From: DASYHS01 sp035998295
GTDB taxonomy: Bacteria; Pseudomonadota; Alphaproteobacteria; Azospirillales; Azospirillaceae
Reading direction: 5' to 3'
Length of the DNA: 64,000 bases
NCBI RefSeq assembly: GCF_035998295.1
Contig: NZ_DASYHS010000269.1
Location: 1 to 64,000 of the forward strand
A program made the translations under genes and the position numbers. Under the pieces are notes generated by a model. That model was given only the letters and a program-made list of their open reading frames with translations, was not told the origin of the DNA and made no database searches. This document shows, one piece after another, positions 37,647 to 48,733 of this stretch (position 1 is the first letter of the stretch; each line of letters begins with the position of its first letter).

Positions 37647-38147
37647 CTACTTTGCGGATGCGGGTGCCGGCGCCCGGGGAGCGATCCGGTACGACACCGC
37701 GGTGGCGAGGCGGTCGAGCGCGGACGCCTCGTCGATGACCGGCGACAGCGGCCCGAGGATGTCGGCCCGCGCCGCGCCGGCGCCGTCGGCGAGAGCCAGC
37801 CGGCCGGGCGTCCGCCCGGAGACCAGCGAGCCATCGAACGGCACCACGCCCAAGCTCCGGAGGCCGACGAGCGGGAGGCCCACGCCCTCGCCCGCCAGCG
37901 GCAGGCCCGACAACGGACGGAAAGCGAGAAGCCGGTAGGCGAGTGGCCCGGACGCGAGCAGTCCGGCGCCGGAAAGCGGCCCAGCGCCCAGCGGGAAGGT
38001 CCGGGTCACCGATGCCGGTCCCAGCGAATCGGTAAAAGAGACGGCCGACCGCGACACGGTGATGACCGTCGTCTGGGCAGCCAGCGGGCCGGCTGCCAGG
38101 ATCAGCGGGACGGCGACGGCGAGGCGGCACAGCACGGATGACGACAT
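37647..38147 (-). CDS. Secreted hypothetical protein
   Basis: 166 residues from ATG 38147, preceded by a perfect AGGAGGG ribosome-binding site. A clear signal peptide (LAVAVPLILAAGPLAAQ) is followed by a low-complexity Gly/Leu/Pro/Ser-rich mature region without cysteines. I do not recognise a family. It is a single-gene unit. Confidence 0.7.
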   Translation of the reverse strand: MSSSVLCRLAVAVPLILAAGPLAAQTTVITVSRSAVSFTDSLGPASVTRTFPLGAGPLSGAGLLASGPLAYRLLAFRPLSGLPLAGEGVGLPLVGLRSLGVVPFDGSLVSGRTPGRLALADGAGAARADILGPLSPVIDEASALDRLATAVSYRIAPRAPAPASAK

Positions 38148-38309
38148 GAACCCTCCTTCGGTGCGGGCAACTCCTCCTTCGGGAACGCATGCGACGCCGA
38201 TACGACGCGGAGATCCGAAGGGAGTTAGTCCAGAGGCTCGTCCTGCCCCGGAAGGCTGGACCGAAGGAGCAGCTTGACACGACGCGGGCCGCGGACGCAC
38301 ACGAAAGAA

Positions 38310-38331
38310 GGCCGGGGCGGATGCCCCGGCC
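38310..38331 (-). terminator. Terminator of the hfa operon
   Basis: GGCCGGGGC-GGAT-GCCCCGGCC, followed on the minus strand by TTCTTT, lies 77 bp after the stop of the last hfa gene. It is a plausible Rho-independent terminator. Confidence 0.75.
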
Positions 38332-38408
38332 AAGTTCGCGGTACAATGGCAATGGGGATCGGCGGAGGGCGTCAGCCCAACCGCCGGCCCCGGTCACTCA
38401 CGCATCCG

Positions 38409-39344
38409 TCATTCGCAGACGCCGCACGCGTCCGTGATGTTGATGGAGTTGCCGATGTTGGCCGCGGTGATCGCGCCGCCGAGCATCTCGCTGAACTTGC
38501 CCGACGCCACCGCCACCTGGGCGTTGCCGCTCGCGTACTGGACCGTGGCGTAGAGGTCGCCCTCCTCGCCGCGGAAGCGGCTCGACCCGTCCTCGATGCT
38601 GACGGAGTTCAGGATGTTCGCCGCCGTCATGCTGACGTTTTCCAGCTCCGGCGTGTAGCCGGCGCATTCCTTGCAGGCGTTGACGTACAGCTCGGCGTAC
38701 TGGACGTTGCCCACCGCGGACTGGGCATTGACGTAGAGGTCGCCCTTCACGAACTCGCGCACGGTCTTGGTGACTTCGGTCGTCTCGGTGCCGTACCAGT
38801 GGCCCTTGACGAAGACCGGGGCGTTGCCGTCGACCTCGCCGTCGATCCAGGTGTTGCCGTCCACCTCGCCGTCGATCTCCACCGTCCCGATAATCGGCAG
38901 GTTGACGTAGCTGTCGACGTCGAGGCCGTCGGTCTGGGCATGGCCGTCGATGTCGAGGCCGTCGGTGAGGGCGATGCCCTTGGCGAACACCTTGCCGCTC
39001 TCGGTGACGGTCGTCGTCGTCGTGTCCTTGTAGGTCTTCGGCGCCGGCGTCTTGTCCTCGATGCCGATGGAGTTGCCGATGTTGGCGGCGGTCACCGAAC
39101 CATAGACCCACTTGCCCTGGTTGCTGTCCCAGTACCGCTTCATGTCGCCGAGCCGGGTGTCGACGACGGCCTTCTGGAAGTTGCCGTAGAAGCCCTGGCC
39201 GTTGGCGTAGAGGTCGCCCACCTCGTCCATCGCGTCGGTGACGGCGGGCAGGAAGCTGTCGACCAGCTCGCGCGCCACGTCGTTCGCCGCCGCGGGGCTC
39301 GCGAAAGCGAGGACGGCCGCCGAAGCAAGGAGAAACCTTTTCAT
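38409..39344 (-). CDS. hfaD: HfaD-like holdfast-anchor protein with internal repeats
   Basis: 311 residues from ATG 39344. A signal peptide ends at PAAA-ND. Three copies of a TAANIxNSIxIxD motif lie at about 85-97, 240-252 and 293-305, and DGEVDGN occurs twice (158-174). This suggests repeated beta strands as in secreted amyloid-like or adhesin proteins. Two cysteines near 224-227 and two at 307-310 could form disulfides. Position after hfaA and hfaB, in the Caulobacter gene order, is the main reason for the name. Sequence similarity to Caulobacter HfaD is not established here. Confidence 0.72.
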   Translation of the reverse strand: MKRFLLASAAVLAFASPAAANDVARELVDSFLPAVTDAMDEVGDLYANGQGFYGNFQKAVVDTRLGDMKRYWDSNQGKWVYGSVTAANIGNSIGIEDKTPAPKTYKDTTTTTVTESGKVFAKGIALTDGLDIDGHAQTDGLDVDSYVNLPIIGTVEIDGEVDGNTWIDGEVDGNAPVFVKGHWYGTETTEVTKTVREFVKGDLYVNAQSAVGNVQYAELYVNACKECAGYTPELENVSMTAANILNSVSIEDGSSRFRGEEGDLYATVQYASGNAQVAVASGKFSEMLGGAITAANIGNSINITDACGVCE

Positions 39345-39400
39345 GGTGTGATGTCCCTTCCCGTTTTTGGTTGGTTTGGGGTGCTTGGATCGACGCCCGC

Positions 39401-40354
39401 TCACGGGGCGGGCGGCGTCTCGGGACGCAGGGCCGGGGTCGTATCCGGGACCTGAGCCGACGCGGTCGGCGAGGCTCCCTCGCCCGAGTTGGTGACCGCC
39501 CCCGCCTGCTCGAGAGCGTCGATCCCCTCACGACATCCCTGGATGTCGTAGAGGTCCGTGAGGAGGTCGAAGACCGCGAGTTGCAGCATCGACCTCATTG
39601 CCATCTGCATCGGCTCGTTCTTCTTGTCGCCGAGGTCGACCTCGACGAGGTAGTTGCCGAAGAACCGGCCGATGCCGGCGCCGACCTCCTGGCCGACGAT
39701 CTGTTTCTGGAGCGACACCGCCGAGACGACGCGGGTCGAAGGCGTGTGCACCAGACGCAGGTCCAGCCCCACGACGGCGCGGAACTGACGGTTGCGCGCC
39801 CCGATCCCGGCGACCATCACCTCGCCGCCGCCGCTGCTGATGCCGAAGTCCAGCGTGTTGATCGAGCCGAGGATGTAGAAGTCGGAGCCGCGGATCATGC
39901 CCTCGGGCATGGGCCTGTAGCGGATCTCCCGCGTATCTCCCTCGGCCGTCCGGATGGTCTGGGACAGGCCGTCGCCCAGAGCCCTCTTGTCGGCCTGCAT
40001 CTGTTCGAAGAGCGGCACGCGGGTGTCCAGGCGTTCCACGAGACCGACGACGCCGGCCTTCACCAGCGCCGAGCTGATGATGTCGCCGGCACCCTGGGTC
40101 ACGAAGTTGCCGGTGCCGCCGTTCTCGACCGAGATGCGGCCGGTACGGTCCGCGACGTCGCCGACCGCGAGGGTGTAGGAGCGGCCGGGAATGGGGGTCC
40201 GCGCCAGACAGGCCAAGGCTTCGTCGTAGGGGGTCGTCAGCGTCTGGACCGGCGGCCCCGCCAGCAGCGGCGCCGGCTGGCGGGCGGGCACCGTGGCGGA
40301 GCAGGCGGTGAGCGCCGCGAGCGCGACGCCCAGCAGGGCGATGTTTCTGATCAT
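39401..40354 (-). CDS. hfaB: HfaB/CsgG-family outer-membrane secretion lipoprotein
   Basis: 317 residues from ATG 40354, preceded by GGGAGGA. The lipobox is LTACSA. CsgG-family features include TLAVGDVADRTGRISVENGG, DIISSALVKAGVVGLVERLDTRVPLFEQ, the GGGEVMVAGIGARNR turn and SAVSLQKQIVGQEVGAGIGRFFGNYLVEVDLG. CsgG-type proteins form nonameric outer-membrane pores. In Caulobacter, HfaB secretes HfaA and HfaD, which tether the polar holdfast. The C-terminal 40 residues are a Pro/Ala/Ser tail. Confidence 0.9.
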   Translation of the reverse strand: MIRNIALLGVALAALTACSATVPARQPAPLLAGPPVQTLTTPYDEALACLARTPIPGRSYTLAVGDVADRTGRISVENGGTGNFVTQGAGDIISSALVKAGVVGLVERLDTRVPLFEQMQADKRALGDGLSQTIRTAEGDTREIRYRPMPEGMIRGSDFYILGSINTLDFGISSGGGEVMVAGIGARNRQFRAVVGLDLRLVHTPSTRVVSAVSLQKQIVGQEVGAGIGRFFGNYLVEVDLGDKKNEPMQMAMRSMLQLAVFDLLTDLYDIQGCREGIDALEQAGAVTNSGEGASPTASAQVPDTTPALRPETPPAP

Positions 40355-40395
40355 GGCGAGGGTCCTCCCGTTCACGTTCTTTCGCGGTCCGCCGG

Positions 40396-40746
40396 TCAGT
40401 TCGTGATCGGGACGCTCGAGCCGTCGCCATAGATGATGACGCTGGAGTTGCCTTCCGAAACCGTGCTGGTGTCGAGGGTGTTGTTGTCGCCCTGGACGTC
40501 GTAGTTCATCATCGTGTCGACGTTGAAGGACGACGTGCTGTTGATCGTCGTCGTCGACTGCAGCCCGCCATTCTCCTGCTGTTCGATCAGGGTGGCCCGG
40601 TTCAGCCGCACCAGCGCCGACGAGGCGCTCGGAAATCCGTAACTGGCGTTCCAGTCGTTCGAGGCGGTTGCAGTCGTGTCCTGTGCGGCGACCGGGACGG
40701 CCGACAGGAGCGTCGTCACGACTGCGACCAGAAGCGGTTTGCGCAT
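40396..40746 (-). CDS. hfaA: HfaA-like secreted anchor protein
   Basis: 116 residues. A signal peptide ends at VAAQ-DT. The mature protein is rich in Asn, Ser and Thr with a WNASYGFPSASSALVRLNRATLIEQQ segment, typical of HfaA and loosely of curli-associated proteins. GGAGGG lies upstream of the start. It is the first gene of the operon whose next gene is hfaB, matching the hfaA-hfaB-hfaD order. HfaA forms amyloid-like polymers that anchor the holdfast. Confidence 0.8.
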   Translation of the reverse strand: MRKPLLVAVVTTLLSAVPVAAQDTTATASNDWNASYGFPSASSALVRLNRATLIEQQENGGLQSTTTINSTSSFNVDTMMNYDVQGDNNTLDTSTVSEGNSSVIIYGDGSSVPITN

Positions 40747-41408
40747 GACCTACCCTCCAGCTCTCGATGCGGCTTCTCGATTACGGGTGTCTCACCCCGC
40801 CGGGACTTCCAGTCTTCGAGGTCAAAGCGTCCCCTGCCTGCGCACCGGTCATCGGGGCAGAGATCAACAAGTCAGGGGACCATCCTGGACGGGAGAAGAC
40901 CTTCTCGCCGGTTCGATTTTCGCCTGTGATATTTTTCGATTATTTTTGAGCGTTCGACGACCAAGTGTGTACAGCACCGAATGGCCGCCGGTCTATTCGT
41001 TCGGTCAGGGTAACACTCCGACCGAACGGGCAAGCATCGTGGAGCAAAAGGCAATTTCTCTCGAATACCGCTAAAAGGCGATACAGGGGCATGTTCCGGC
41101 CGTCGGCGGGCGTCTGAAACGATTTTCCAAAGATATCAAAGCATTGACCGCCCGGCCCAGCCACGGCCGGAACGCGATAAGGGGGTATCGGCCGGCCCTG
41201 CCCCCTCCCTCCGGGTCGGCGGCGCTTGCCGCGACGCCTTCGTTATTTCCGCGCCGTGCCCTCGAACCCGGCCTCCGGAGCGGCTCCTCTCCCCTCGGAG
41301 AAACCGTCGGTCGAAGCGGCGCGCGCCGGGAGCCGGAAGGGAACCCGGCGGAGTGCCGCCTGTTGGCGTGAGCCGCATCGATGGGAGGGTCCTGGGGAGG
41401 TACCGGGA
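40747..41408. other. 662-bp intergenic region between hfaA and treZ
   Basis: I find no convincing gene; the ORFs here have no ribosome-binding site or family resemblance. It must hold the hfa promoter (minus) and the treZ promoter (plus). An AT-richer stretch (about 40915-40960, TATTTTTCGATTATTTTTGAG) and a 9+9 inverted repeat at 40998-41028 are the only structures I noted. Confidence 0.6.
40998..41028. promoter_or_regulatory. Inverted repeat, possible operator
   Basis: CGTTCGGTC, 13 bases, GACCGAACG. The two half-sites are perfect and centre-to-centre spacing is about two helical turns, as expected for a dimeric repressor. The regulator is unknown. Confidence 0.45.
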
Positions 41409-43298
41409 ATGGGCGGAACGACAGTGGCGGGAGCCGCGGGGCGTCGGCTGCCGGTGGGAGCGGAGCCGGTCGCGGGCGGCATTCATCTGCGGGTCTGGGC
41501 GCCGGACCGCGGCCGGGTGGCGGCCCGCATCGAGGAGGAGGAGGCCGGCCCGCCGGTGGAGCTGGCGCCGGAAGGCGGCGGCTACTGGTCGGGCCTGCTG
41601 CCCGGGAGGGGCGCCGGCACGCTCTATTCCTTCCTGCTCGACGACGACGGCCGTGCCTATCCGGACCCGGCCTCGCGCTTCCAGCCGGAGGGGCCGCACG
41701 GGCCGTCGCAGGTGGTCGACCCGCATGCCTACCGATGGCGCGACGAGGGCTGGCGCGGCCCGCCGGAAGGCGGCCAGGTCATCTACGAGATGCATGTCGG
41801 CACCTTCACGCCGGAGGGGACGTGGCAGGCGGCGGCCGAGCAGCTTGCCCATCTCGCCGATCTGGGGGTCACCGTGCTGGAGGTGATGCCGCTGTCGGAG
41901 TTTTCCGGCCGGTTCGGCTGGGGCTACGACGGCGTGTGCCCTTTCGCGCCGACGCGGCTGTACGGGACGCCGGACGACGTGCGCCGCTTCGTCGACCGGG
42001 CGCATGGGCTCGGGCTCGCGGTGATCCACGACGTCGTCTACAACCATCTCGGCCCGGACGGGAACTACCTGCCCCACTTCTCGGCGGAGTATTTCAGCGA
42101 CCGCTACGACAACGAATGGGGCGACGCGCTGAACTTCGACGGGCATGGCTGCGGCCCGGTGCGGGAGTATTTCCTCGCCAACGCCGCCTACTGGATCGAT
42201 GAGTTCAGGTTCGACGGCCTGAGGCTGGATGCCACCCAGCAGATCCACGACAGCTCGCCCCGCCACATCGTGGCCGAGATCGCCGAGCGCGCGAGGACCG
42301 CGGCGCGCGGCCGCCGCTGCTTCATCGTCGCCGAAAACGAGCCGCAACACGTCCGGCAGGTGGTCCCGCAGGATCGCGGAGGCGACGGGCTGGACGCGAT
42401 GTGGAACGACGATTTCCACCACAGCGCCATGGTGGCGCTGACCGGCCGCAGCGAAGCCTATTACGCCAATCACCTGGGCCGGCCCCAGGAATTCATCTCG
42501 GCGGCCAAGTACGGCTTCCTCTACCAGGGACAGTACTACCCTCATCAGAAGCAGGCGCGGGGCACGCCGACCTTCGGCGTTTCGCCGCGCTGCTTCGTCA
42601 CCTTCCTCCAGAACCACGACCAGGTCGCGAACTCGGCCGGCGGGCGGCGCCTGCACCACCTGACCGATCCGGGCCGCCTACGGGCCATGACGGCCTGCCT
42701 CCTGCTGTGCCCGGGAACGCCGATGCTGTTCCAGGGCCAGGAGTTCCTGGCCTCGTCCCCCTTCCACTACTTCGCCGACCACGAGCCGGAACTCGCCCGC
42801 GCCGTCGCGAAGGGCCGCACGGAGTTCCTGTCCCAGTTCCCTTCGATCGCCTCGGCCTCGAAGGACATCGTCGCCGACCCGGTCGATCCCGCCACCTTCG
42901 AGGCGAGCAAGCTCGATCCCGAGGAACGGGCGCGCAACGCCCCGGCGGTCGCCCTGCACCGGGACCTGCTGCGGCTGCGGCGGCAGGACCGGGCGTTCGA
43001 CCCGGACCGGGCGGGCAAGGTGGACGGCGCCGTGCTCGGCGAGGAGGCTTTCGTGCTGCGCTTCTTCTCCGGGAGCGGAGACCGGCTGCTGCTGGTCAAT
43101 CTCGGCCGCGACCTGACGCTCGAAGCGATGCCCGAACCGCTGCTGGCGCCGCCGCCGGGGTCGGTCTGGGCCTTGCTGTGGTCCAGCGAGGACCCACGCT
43201 ATGGCGGAATCGGCGCGGCGACGCCGCCCGCAGCCGGCGCCTGGACCTTGCCGGGTCACGCCGCTCTCCTGCTCGCGCCGGCCGGTGATGCGAGTTGA
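41409..43298 (+). CDS. treZ: Malto-oligosyltrehalose trehalohydrolase
   Basis: 629 residues from ATG 41409, preceded by GGGGAGG with an 8-base gap. An N-terminal carbohydrate-binding-like domain (WAPDRGRVAARIE) precedes a GH13 barrel with IYEMHVGTFTPEGTW, the nucleophile Asp274 in FDGLRLDA, the acid/base Glu309 in VAENE and Asp404 in LQNHDQVANS. EMHVGTFT and FGWGYDGVCPFAPT are TreZ-type. TreZ releases trehalose from maltooligosyltrehalose made by TreY. No treY or treX is in this window. Confidence 0.93.
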   Translation: MGGTTVAGAAGRRLPVGAEPVAGGIHLRVWAPDRGRVAARIEEEEAGPPVELAPEGGGYWSGLLPGRGAGTLYSFLLDDDGRAYPDPASRFQPEGPHGPSQVVDPHAYRWRDEGWRGPPEGGQVIYEMHVGTFTPEGTWQAAAEQLAHLADLGVTVLEVMPLSEFSGRFGWGYDGVCPFAPTRLYGTPDDVRRFVDRAHGLGLAVIHDVVYNHLGPDGNYLPHFSAEYFSDRYDNEWGDALNFDGHGCGPVREYFLANAAYWIDEFRFDGLRLDATQQIHDSSPRHIVAEIAERARTAARGRRCFIVAENEPQHVRQVVPQDRGGDGLDAMWNDDFHHSAMVALTGRSEAYYANHLGRPQEFISAAKYGFLYQGQYYPHQKQARGTPTFGVSPRCFVTFLQNHDQVANSAGGRRLHHLTDPGRLRAMTACLLLCPGTPMLFQGQEFLASSPFHYFADHEPELARAVAKGRTEFLSQFPSIASASKDIVADPVDPATFEASKLDPEERARNAPAVALHRDLLRLRRQDRAFDPDRAGKVDGAVLGEEAFVLRFFSGSGDRLLLVNLGRDLTLEAMPEPLLAPPPGSVWALLWSSEDPRYGGIGAATPPAAGAWTLPGHAALLLAPAGDAS

Positions 43299-43300
43299 AA

Positions 43301-43364
43301 TGCGTTTTCGCATAGAACGAACGTTGAACTAGCTGAAGTGCATACGGTAAACTGCATTTTCGCA
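43301..43364. promoter_or_regulatory. Two TGCG-type palindromic boxes upstream of the exonuclease gene
   Basis: TGCGTTTTCGCA (43301-43312) and TGCATTTTCGCA (43353-43364) share the pattern TGCR-N4-CGCA, 52 bp apart. The second ends 23 bp before the YqaJ-type gene start. Related boxes lie upstream of other genes of this module, at 44342, 48678 and 49478. Confidence 0.68.
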
Positions 43365-43387
43365 CTTCGTCGTATGGGAACGTCATC

Positions 43388-44278
43388 TTGGCCATCAGCG
43401 CGGAGCAGCTTGAGTTCCGGTCCACCCGCATCGGATCGTCGGACGCCACCCGCATCATGGCCGGCGACTGGCACGCGCTGTGGCTGGAGAAGACCGGCCG
43501 GGCGGCGTCGGCCATGCTCGACTTCGTGCCCGCCGTGCAGATCGGCATCGCGACCGAGCACCTGCACGCCCGCTTCTATACCCGGCATACCGGCATCGCC
43601 TGCTATCCCGCCGACGCGGAGACCTGGATCCATCCCCTCCACGAGACGCTGGTCGCCCATCTGGACTTCCTGACCTGGAGCGAGCCGGCCGGCCCGTTCA
43701 CCGGCCGGCCCGACACGATCCTGGAAGCCAAGTACTGCGCGTCGCCCTATTCGGACGTGGAGCTGGCCGAACGCTACTACTGGCAACTCCAGCACCAGAT
43801 GGCCGTGTCGGGCTTCACGAGGGCGGTGCTCTCGATCCTGCGGCCGAGCAGCTATTCCTTCCTGGAGGTCGAGCGCGACGAGGCGAGAACGGCCGTGCTG
43901 CTGGAATCGGAACTGGCCTTCTGGTGGCATGTCGAGCGCGACATCGCGCCGGGCGATCCGCTTCCGGTCGAGCCGCCGGCCTTCGAGACGCTGGGTGTCG
44001 TCGACATGTCGCTGCACAACGAGTTCGCCGCCCACGCGGCCACGCTGGCCGCCCGGCGCGCCGACATGAACGCCTACAAGGATGCCGAGCGCGAGCTGAA
44101 GGCGCTGATGCCGGACGACGCCCGAGTCGCCTACGTCCCGAGGCGCGACGGGCTTCCGGGCGTCTACCTGTCGCGGGCGCGCGACGGCAAGCTTTCCCTG
44201 CGGTTCGGCAGTCTGCCGAGGAAGCACGGCGCTGCGGCGCGCCCGTGGCTGCCGGACTGGAGCGCCGCCGCGGAATGA
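43388..44278 (+). CDS. YqaJ-type viral exonuclease
   Basis: 296 residues with a TTG start, the only start near the conserved N-terminus; GGGA lies upstream. RSTRIGSSDATRIMAGDWHALWLEKTG is the YqaJ/lambda-exonuclease entry motif. The nuclease centre is Asp93 (HLDFLT) and Glu113-x-Lys115 (ILEAKYC), the PD-(D/E)xK signature, followed by YYWQLQHQMAVSG. Such enzymes resect dsDNA for phage Red-type recombination and usually act with a single-strand-annealing protein, a candidate for which lies at 48734-49444. Confidence 0.85.
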   Translation: MAISAEQLEFRSTRIGSSDATRIMAGDWHALWLEKTGRAASAMLDFVPAVQIGIATEHLHARFYTRHTGIACYPADAETWIHPLHETLVAHLDFLTWSEPAGPFTGRPDTILEAKYCASPYSDVELAERYYWQLQHQMAVSGFTRAVLSILRPSSYSFLEVERDEARTAVLLESELAFWWHVERDIAPGDPLPVEPPAFETLGVVDMSLHNEFAAHAATLAARRADMNAYKDAERELKALMPDDARVAYVPRRDGLPGVYLSRARDGKLSLRFGSLPRKHGAAARPWLPDWSAAAE

Positions 44279-44341
44279 CGTCGCAAGCTGCACAAATGCA
44301 GCATCTACGCATCTTTTTACCCAATGTTGCCGCATCAGCCT

Positions 44342-44353
44342 TGCGGACTCGCA
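44342..44353. promoter_or_regulatory. TGCG-type box upstream of the regulator gene
   Basis: TGCGGACTCGCA lies 47 bp upstream of ATG 44401. A related TGCACAAATGCA lies at 44289-44300. Their presence suggests autoregulation by the encoded protein. Confidence 0.5.
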
Positions 44354-44912
44354 TGAACTCGGTATGGTCGGGCCGGCAACGGGCAAGCGGGGAGACGCGG
44401 ATGCCGCCGGTCAGGAAGGCGCTTTTCGACTGGATGTCGGCCGTACTGGACGAGCGCGGCTGGACCGCGTCGTCCTGGGCGCGCCGCGCCGAAGTCACGC
44501 CGACGAACGTGACGCGCTTCCTGCGCGACCCGGAGGCGGCGAGCCTGCCTTCGGCCGAGACGATCGGCCGGCTCGCCCGGGCGGCCGACAGCGAACCGAC
44601 CTTCCTCGATACGGGCGCGTCGCCGCGGCCGGTCCGGGTGCCGATCCTGGAACTCGCGCAGCTTCGTGCGCTGCGCATGCTCGGCCCGCGCCAGGCAAGG
44701 GAGTACCTGGGCGAGGTCGCGGGCGGCGGCTGCCTGTCCGTGCTCTACGACCGCCAGGCGTCCGAGCGGGCCTTCGCGCTACGGCTGACCTCGCTGCACA
44801 TGAACGCCGGCGGCCTGCTGCCCCAGGACGTGCTGGTGCTGGAGCCGGTGGACGTCAGGTCGCCCGCGAAGGGCGACCTGGTGGTCCTGGTCGAGGGCGA
44901 CCACGTCTGCGC

Positions 44913-47321
<2,409 letters not shown>

Positions 47322-47342
47322 GAACGGGCCTCCGTCGGCCGA

Positions 47343-47579
47343 TCAGGACACCGCGACCGGCGGCGCCATGCGCCTCAGCGCACGCTCCTCCCGGCGCTGC
47401 CATTCGACCCGGGTCAAAGCCTCGACGTGGCGGGAACGGGCGGCGGCGATCAGGGCCTTGGCCTGCGCCACCTCCTCCTCGCCGTCAAAGACGAGCCAGA
47501 GGCGAAGCCGGCCCTTGCTGCGCGCGATTGCCTGCTCGACGCGTTCGCCAATGCCGGGCGCCGGGCTCCGCCGCGTCAC
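47343..47579 (-). CDS. Small hypothetical protein upstream of recD2
   Basis: 78 residues, highly charged, with VEQAIARSKGRLRLWLVFDGEEEVAQAKALIAAARS as its core; I know no family. I chose the GTG start at 47579 because it overlaps the stop of a 15-codon ORF with an excellent ribosome-binding site (GTGA). A longer TTG start at 47636 has none. It lies 21 bp before recD2 and is probably co-transcribed with it. Confidence 0.55.
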   Translation of the reverse strand: MTRRSPAPGIGERVEQAIARSKGRLRLWLVFDGEEEVAQAKALIAAARSRHVEALTRVEWQRREERALRRMAPPVAVS

Positions 47580-47623
47580 GGCGAACGTCCGAAAAGCTGG
47601 CGGAACGAGGGTTTGATCACCAT
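47576..47623 (-). CDS. 15-codon leader ORF
   Basis: MVIKPSFRQLFGRSP, preceded by GGAG with a seven-base gap. Its stop overlaps the GTG of the next gene. It may be a leader peptide that couples translation, or merely a fortunate start; there is no other support. Confidence 0.4.
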   Translation of the reverse strand: MVIKPSFRQLFGRSP

Positions 47624-47652
47624 ATGTTCTCTCCAATCCCCGTAGTCGATCT

Positions 47653-47688
47653 GCCTGTCACCCAGCCCGTCACCGCGCCTGTCACTGG
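47653..47688. repeat. Three 12-bp direct repeats (iteron-like)
   Basis: GCCTGTCACCCA, GCCCGTCACCGC and GCCTGTCACTGG are tandem; the CGTCAC/TGTCAC core is constant. They lie between the divergent leader-ORF/recD2 unit and the 47717 gene. A 12-bp period is near one helical turn, so they may be a regulator-binding array. Confidence 0.55.
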
Positions 47689-47716
47689 GGCGCGAGACCC
47701 GCGGGAGGAGGACGTC

Positions 47717-48046
47717 ATGAAGTATCTGCCCACCATCGACCTGGACCCGCAGGTCCGGCTCCTGCTCGCGCACGGCGCCCTTCGCCTCCAGCCCGGCCAG
47801 TGGGTGCGGGACGAGCGCGGGCGCGTGGGCCGCTTCCTGCGCACGAACGGCCGGACCGGGTCCGTGCATGCGAGCTGGGTGCGCCCGGACGATACCTGGG
47901 CGAGCGCCGCAGGCCGGTTCCACCGCGCCTGCATCAAGGGCTTCGTCGGCCGCTACCGGCCGCTCTACGACCGGCTCAACGATCGGCTCGGGGGCCTGGA
48001 CGCCGGACGCAGGGCGAGCCGGCCTCACTCGGCGGCGATCCGGTAG
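47717..48046 (+). CDS. Hypothetical protein
   Basis: 109 residues from ATG 47717, preceded by GGGAGGAGG. The middle reads LRLQPGQWVRDERGRVGRFLRTNGRTGSVHASW, a basic stretch with a small-beta-barrel feel, and the end is arginine-rich. No family is recognised. It converges on the next small gene with a 22-bp overlap. Confidence 0.6.
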   Translation: MKYLPTIDLDPQVRLLLAHGALRLQPGQWVRDERGRVGRFLRTNGRTGSVHASWVRPDDTWASAAGRFHRACIKGFVGRYRPLYDRLNDRLGGLDAGRRASRPHSAAIR

Positions 48047-48336
48047 TGCTGCGGCGGCTCGGCGGCGACGCCGACGCCGAGCATGCGGCCGACCTCGTCC
48101 TCGGTCGGCCGGGGCCGGTACGCGGCGGCGTAGCGGTGGAGCGCCTCCAGGCATTCCTCCGCCGTGCCGACGCCCACGGCCTTGCAGTCCTCGTAGCCGG
48201 CCGGCCCGGTCGGGAACCAATGGGTGACGTAGCAGGGTTCCCGCTCGCCCTGGCCGATCGTGAAGGACAGCCGCCCCTCGCAGCCCATCGAGGCGTGGAT
48301 GCGGCGCAGACGCTGCTGAAGCTCGTGAATCGTCAT
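48025..48336 (-). CDS. Hypothetical protein
   Basis: 103 residues from ATG 48336 (GGGAGAGG upstream). An N-terminal helix IHELQQRLRRIHASMGCEGRLSF is followed by a compact region with CYVTHWFPTG and ECLEALHRYAAAYRPRPTEDE. I do not recognise it; the size and company resemble accessory phage genes. It lies 17 bp after the 48354 gene. Confidence 0.6.
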   Translation of the reverse strand: MTIHELQQRLRRIHASMGCEGRLSFTIGQGEREPCYVTHWFPTGPAGYEDCKAVGVGTAEECLEALHRYAAAYRPRPTEDEVGRMLGVGVAAEPPQHYRIAAE

Positions 48337-48353
48337 GATGCCTCTCCCGCCGG

Positions 48354-48659
48354 TCACGCGGCTTCGCTCAGCCGGCCGGCCAATTCGCGCCGCGCCCAGG
48401 CGGCATCTTCCGCCAGAGCGCGCAGCAGTGTGTCGAGCGGAACCGTGACCCGCGGCGAGGCGCCGGGCCGACGCAGCCGCCCGAGATGGGCGGAAAGGCC
48501 GAGAGCCTCGGCATCGACCCATTCGAGGAAGCGCCGGTCGCGCTCCGCCGCCGACCGCGTCCAGCGCGGCAGAACGGCGTGGCTGCTCTCCAGGTCTCGC
48601 TCCCATGCCGCACGGGTGAAGAGGCCGCTCGGCGACATGCCAGAAACGGTGCGGTCCAT
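48354..48659 (-). CDS. Hypothetical protein
   Basis: 101 residues from ATG 48659 with AGGA upstream. It is mostly alpha-helical and charged (WERDLESSHAVLPRWTRSAAERDRRFLEWVDAEALGL), with no recognised family. A TGCG-type box lies 18 bp upstream of the start, linking it to the local regulon. Confidence 0.6.
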   Translation of the reverse strand: MDRTVSGMSPSGLFTRAAWERDLESSHAVLPRWTRSAAERDRRFLEWVDAEALGLSAHLGRLRRPGASPRVTVPLDTLLRALAEDAAWARRELAGRLSEAA

Positions 48660-48677
48660 CTGCTTCCTGTCGGAAAA

Positions 48678-48689
48678 TGCGATTTCGCA
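48678..48689. promoter_or_regulatory. TGCG-type box upstream of 48354-48659
   Basis: TGCGATTTCGCA, with 5+5 complementary arms, lies in the 74-bp gap between the annealing-protein stop and the small gene start. It would allow independent control of the small genes. Confidence 0.65.
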
Positions 48690-48733
48690 ACAACCCGTCA
48701 TATGGGCACCGGCGGCGCGATTGCCAGCGCGAT

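Noticed and set aside
40676..41074. 132-codon plus-strand frame near hfaA
   Set aside because: No ribosome-binding site, no recognisable motif, and it begins inside hfaA on the other strand.
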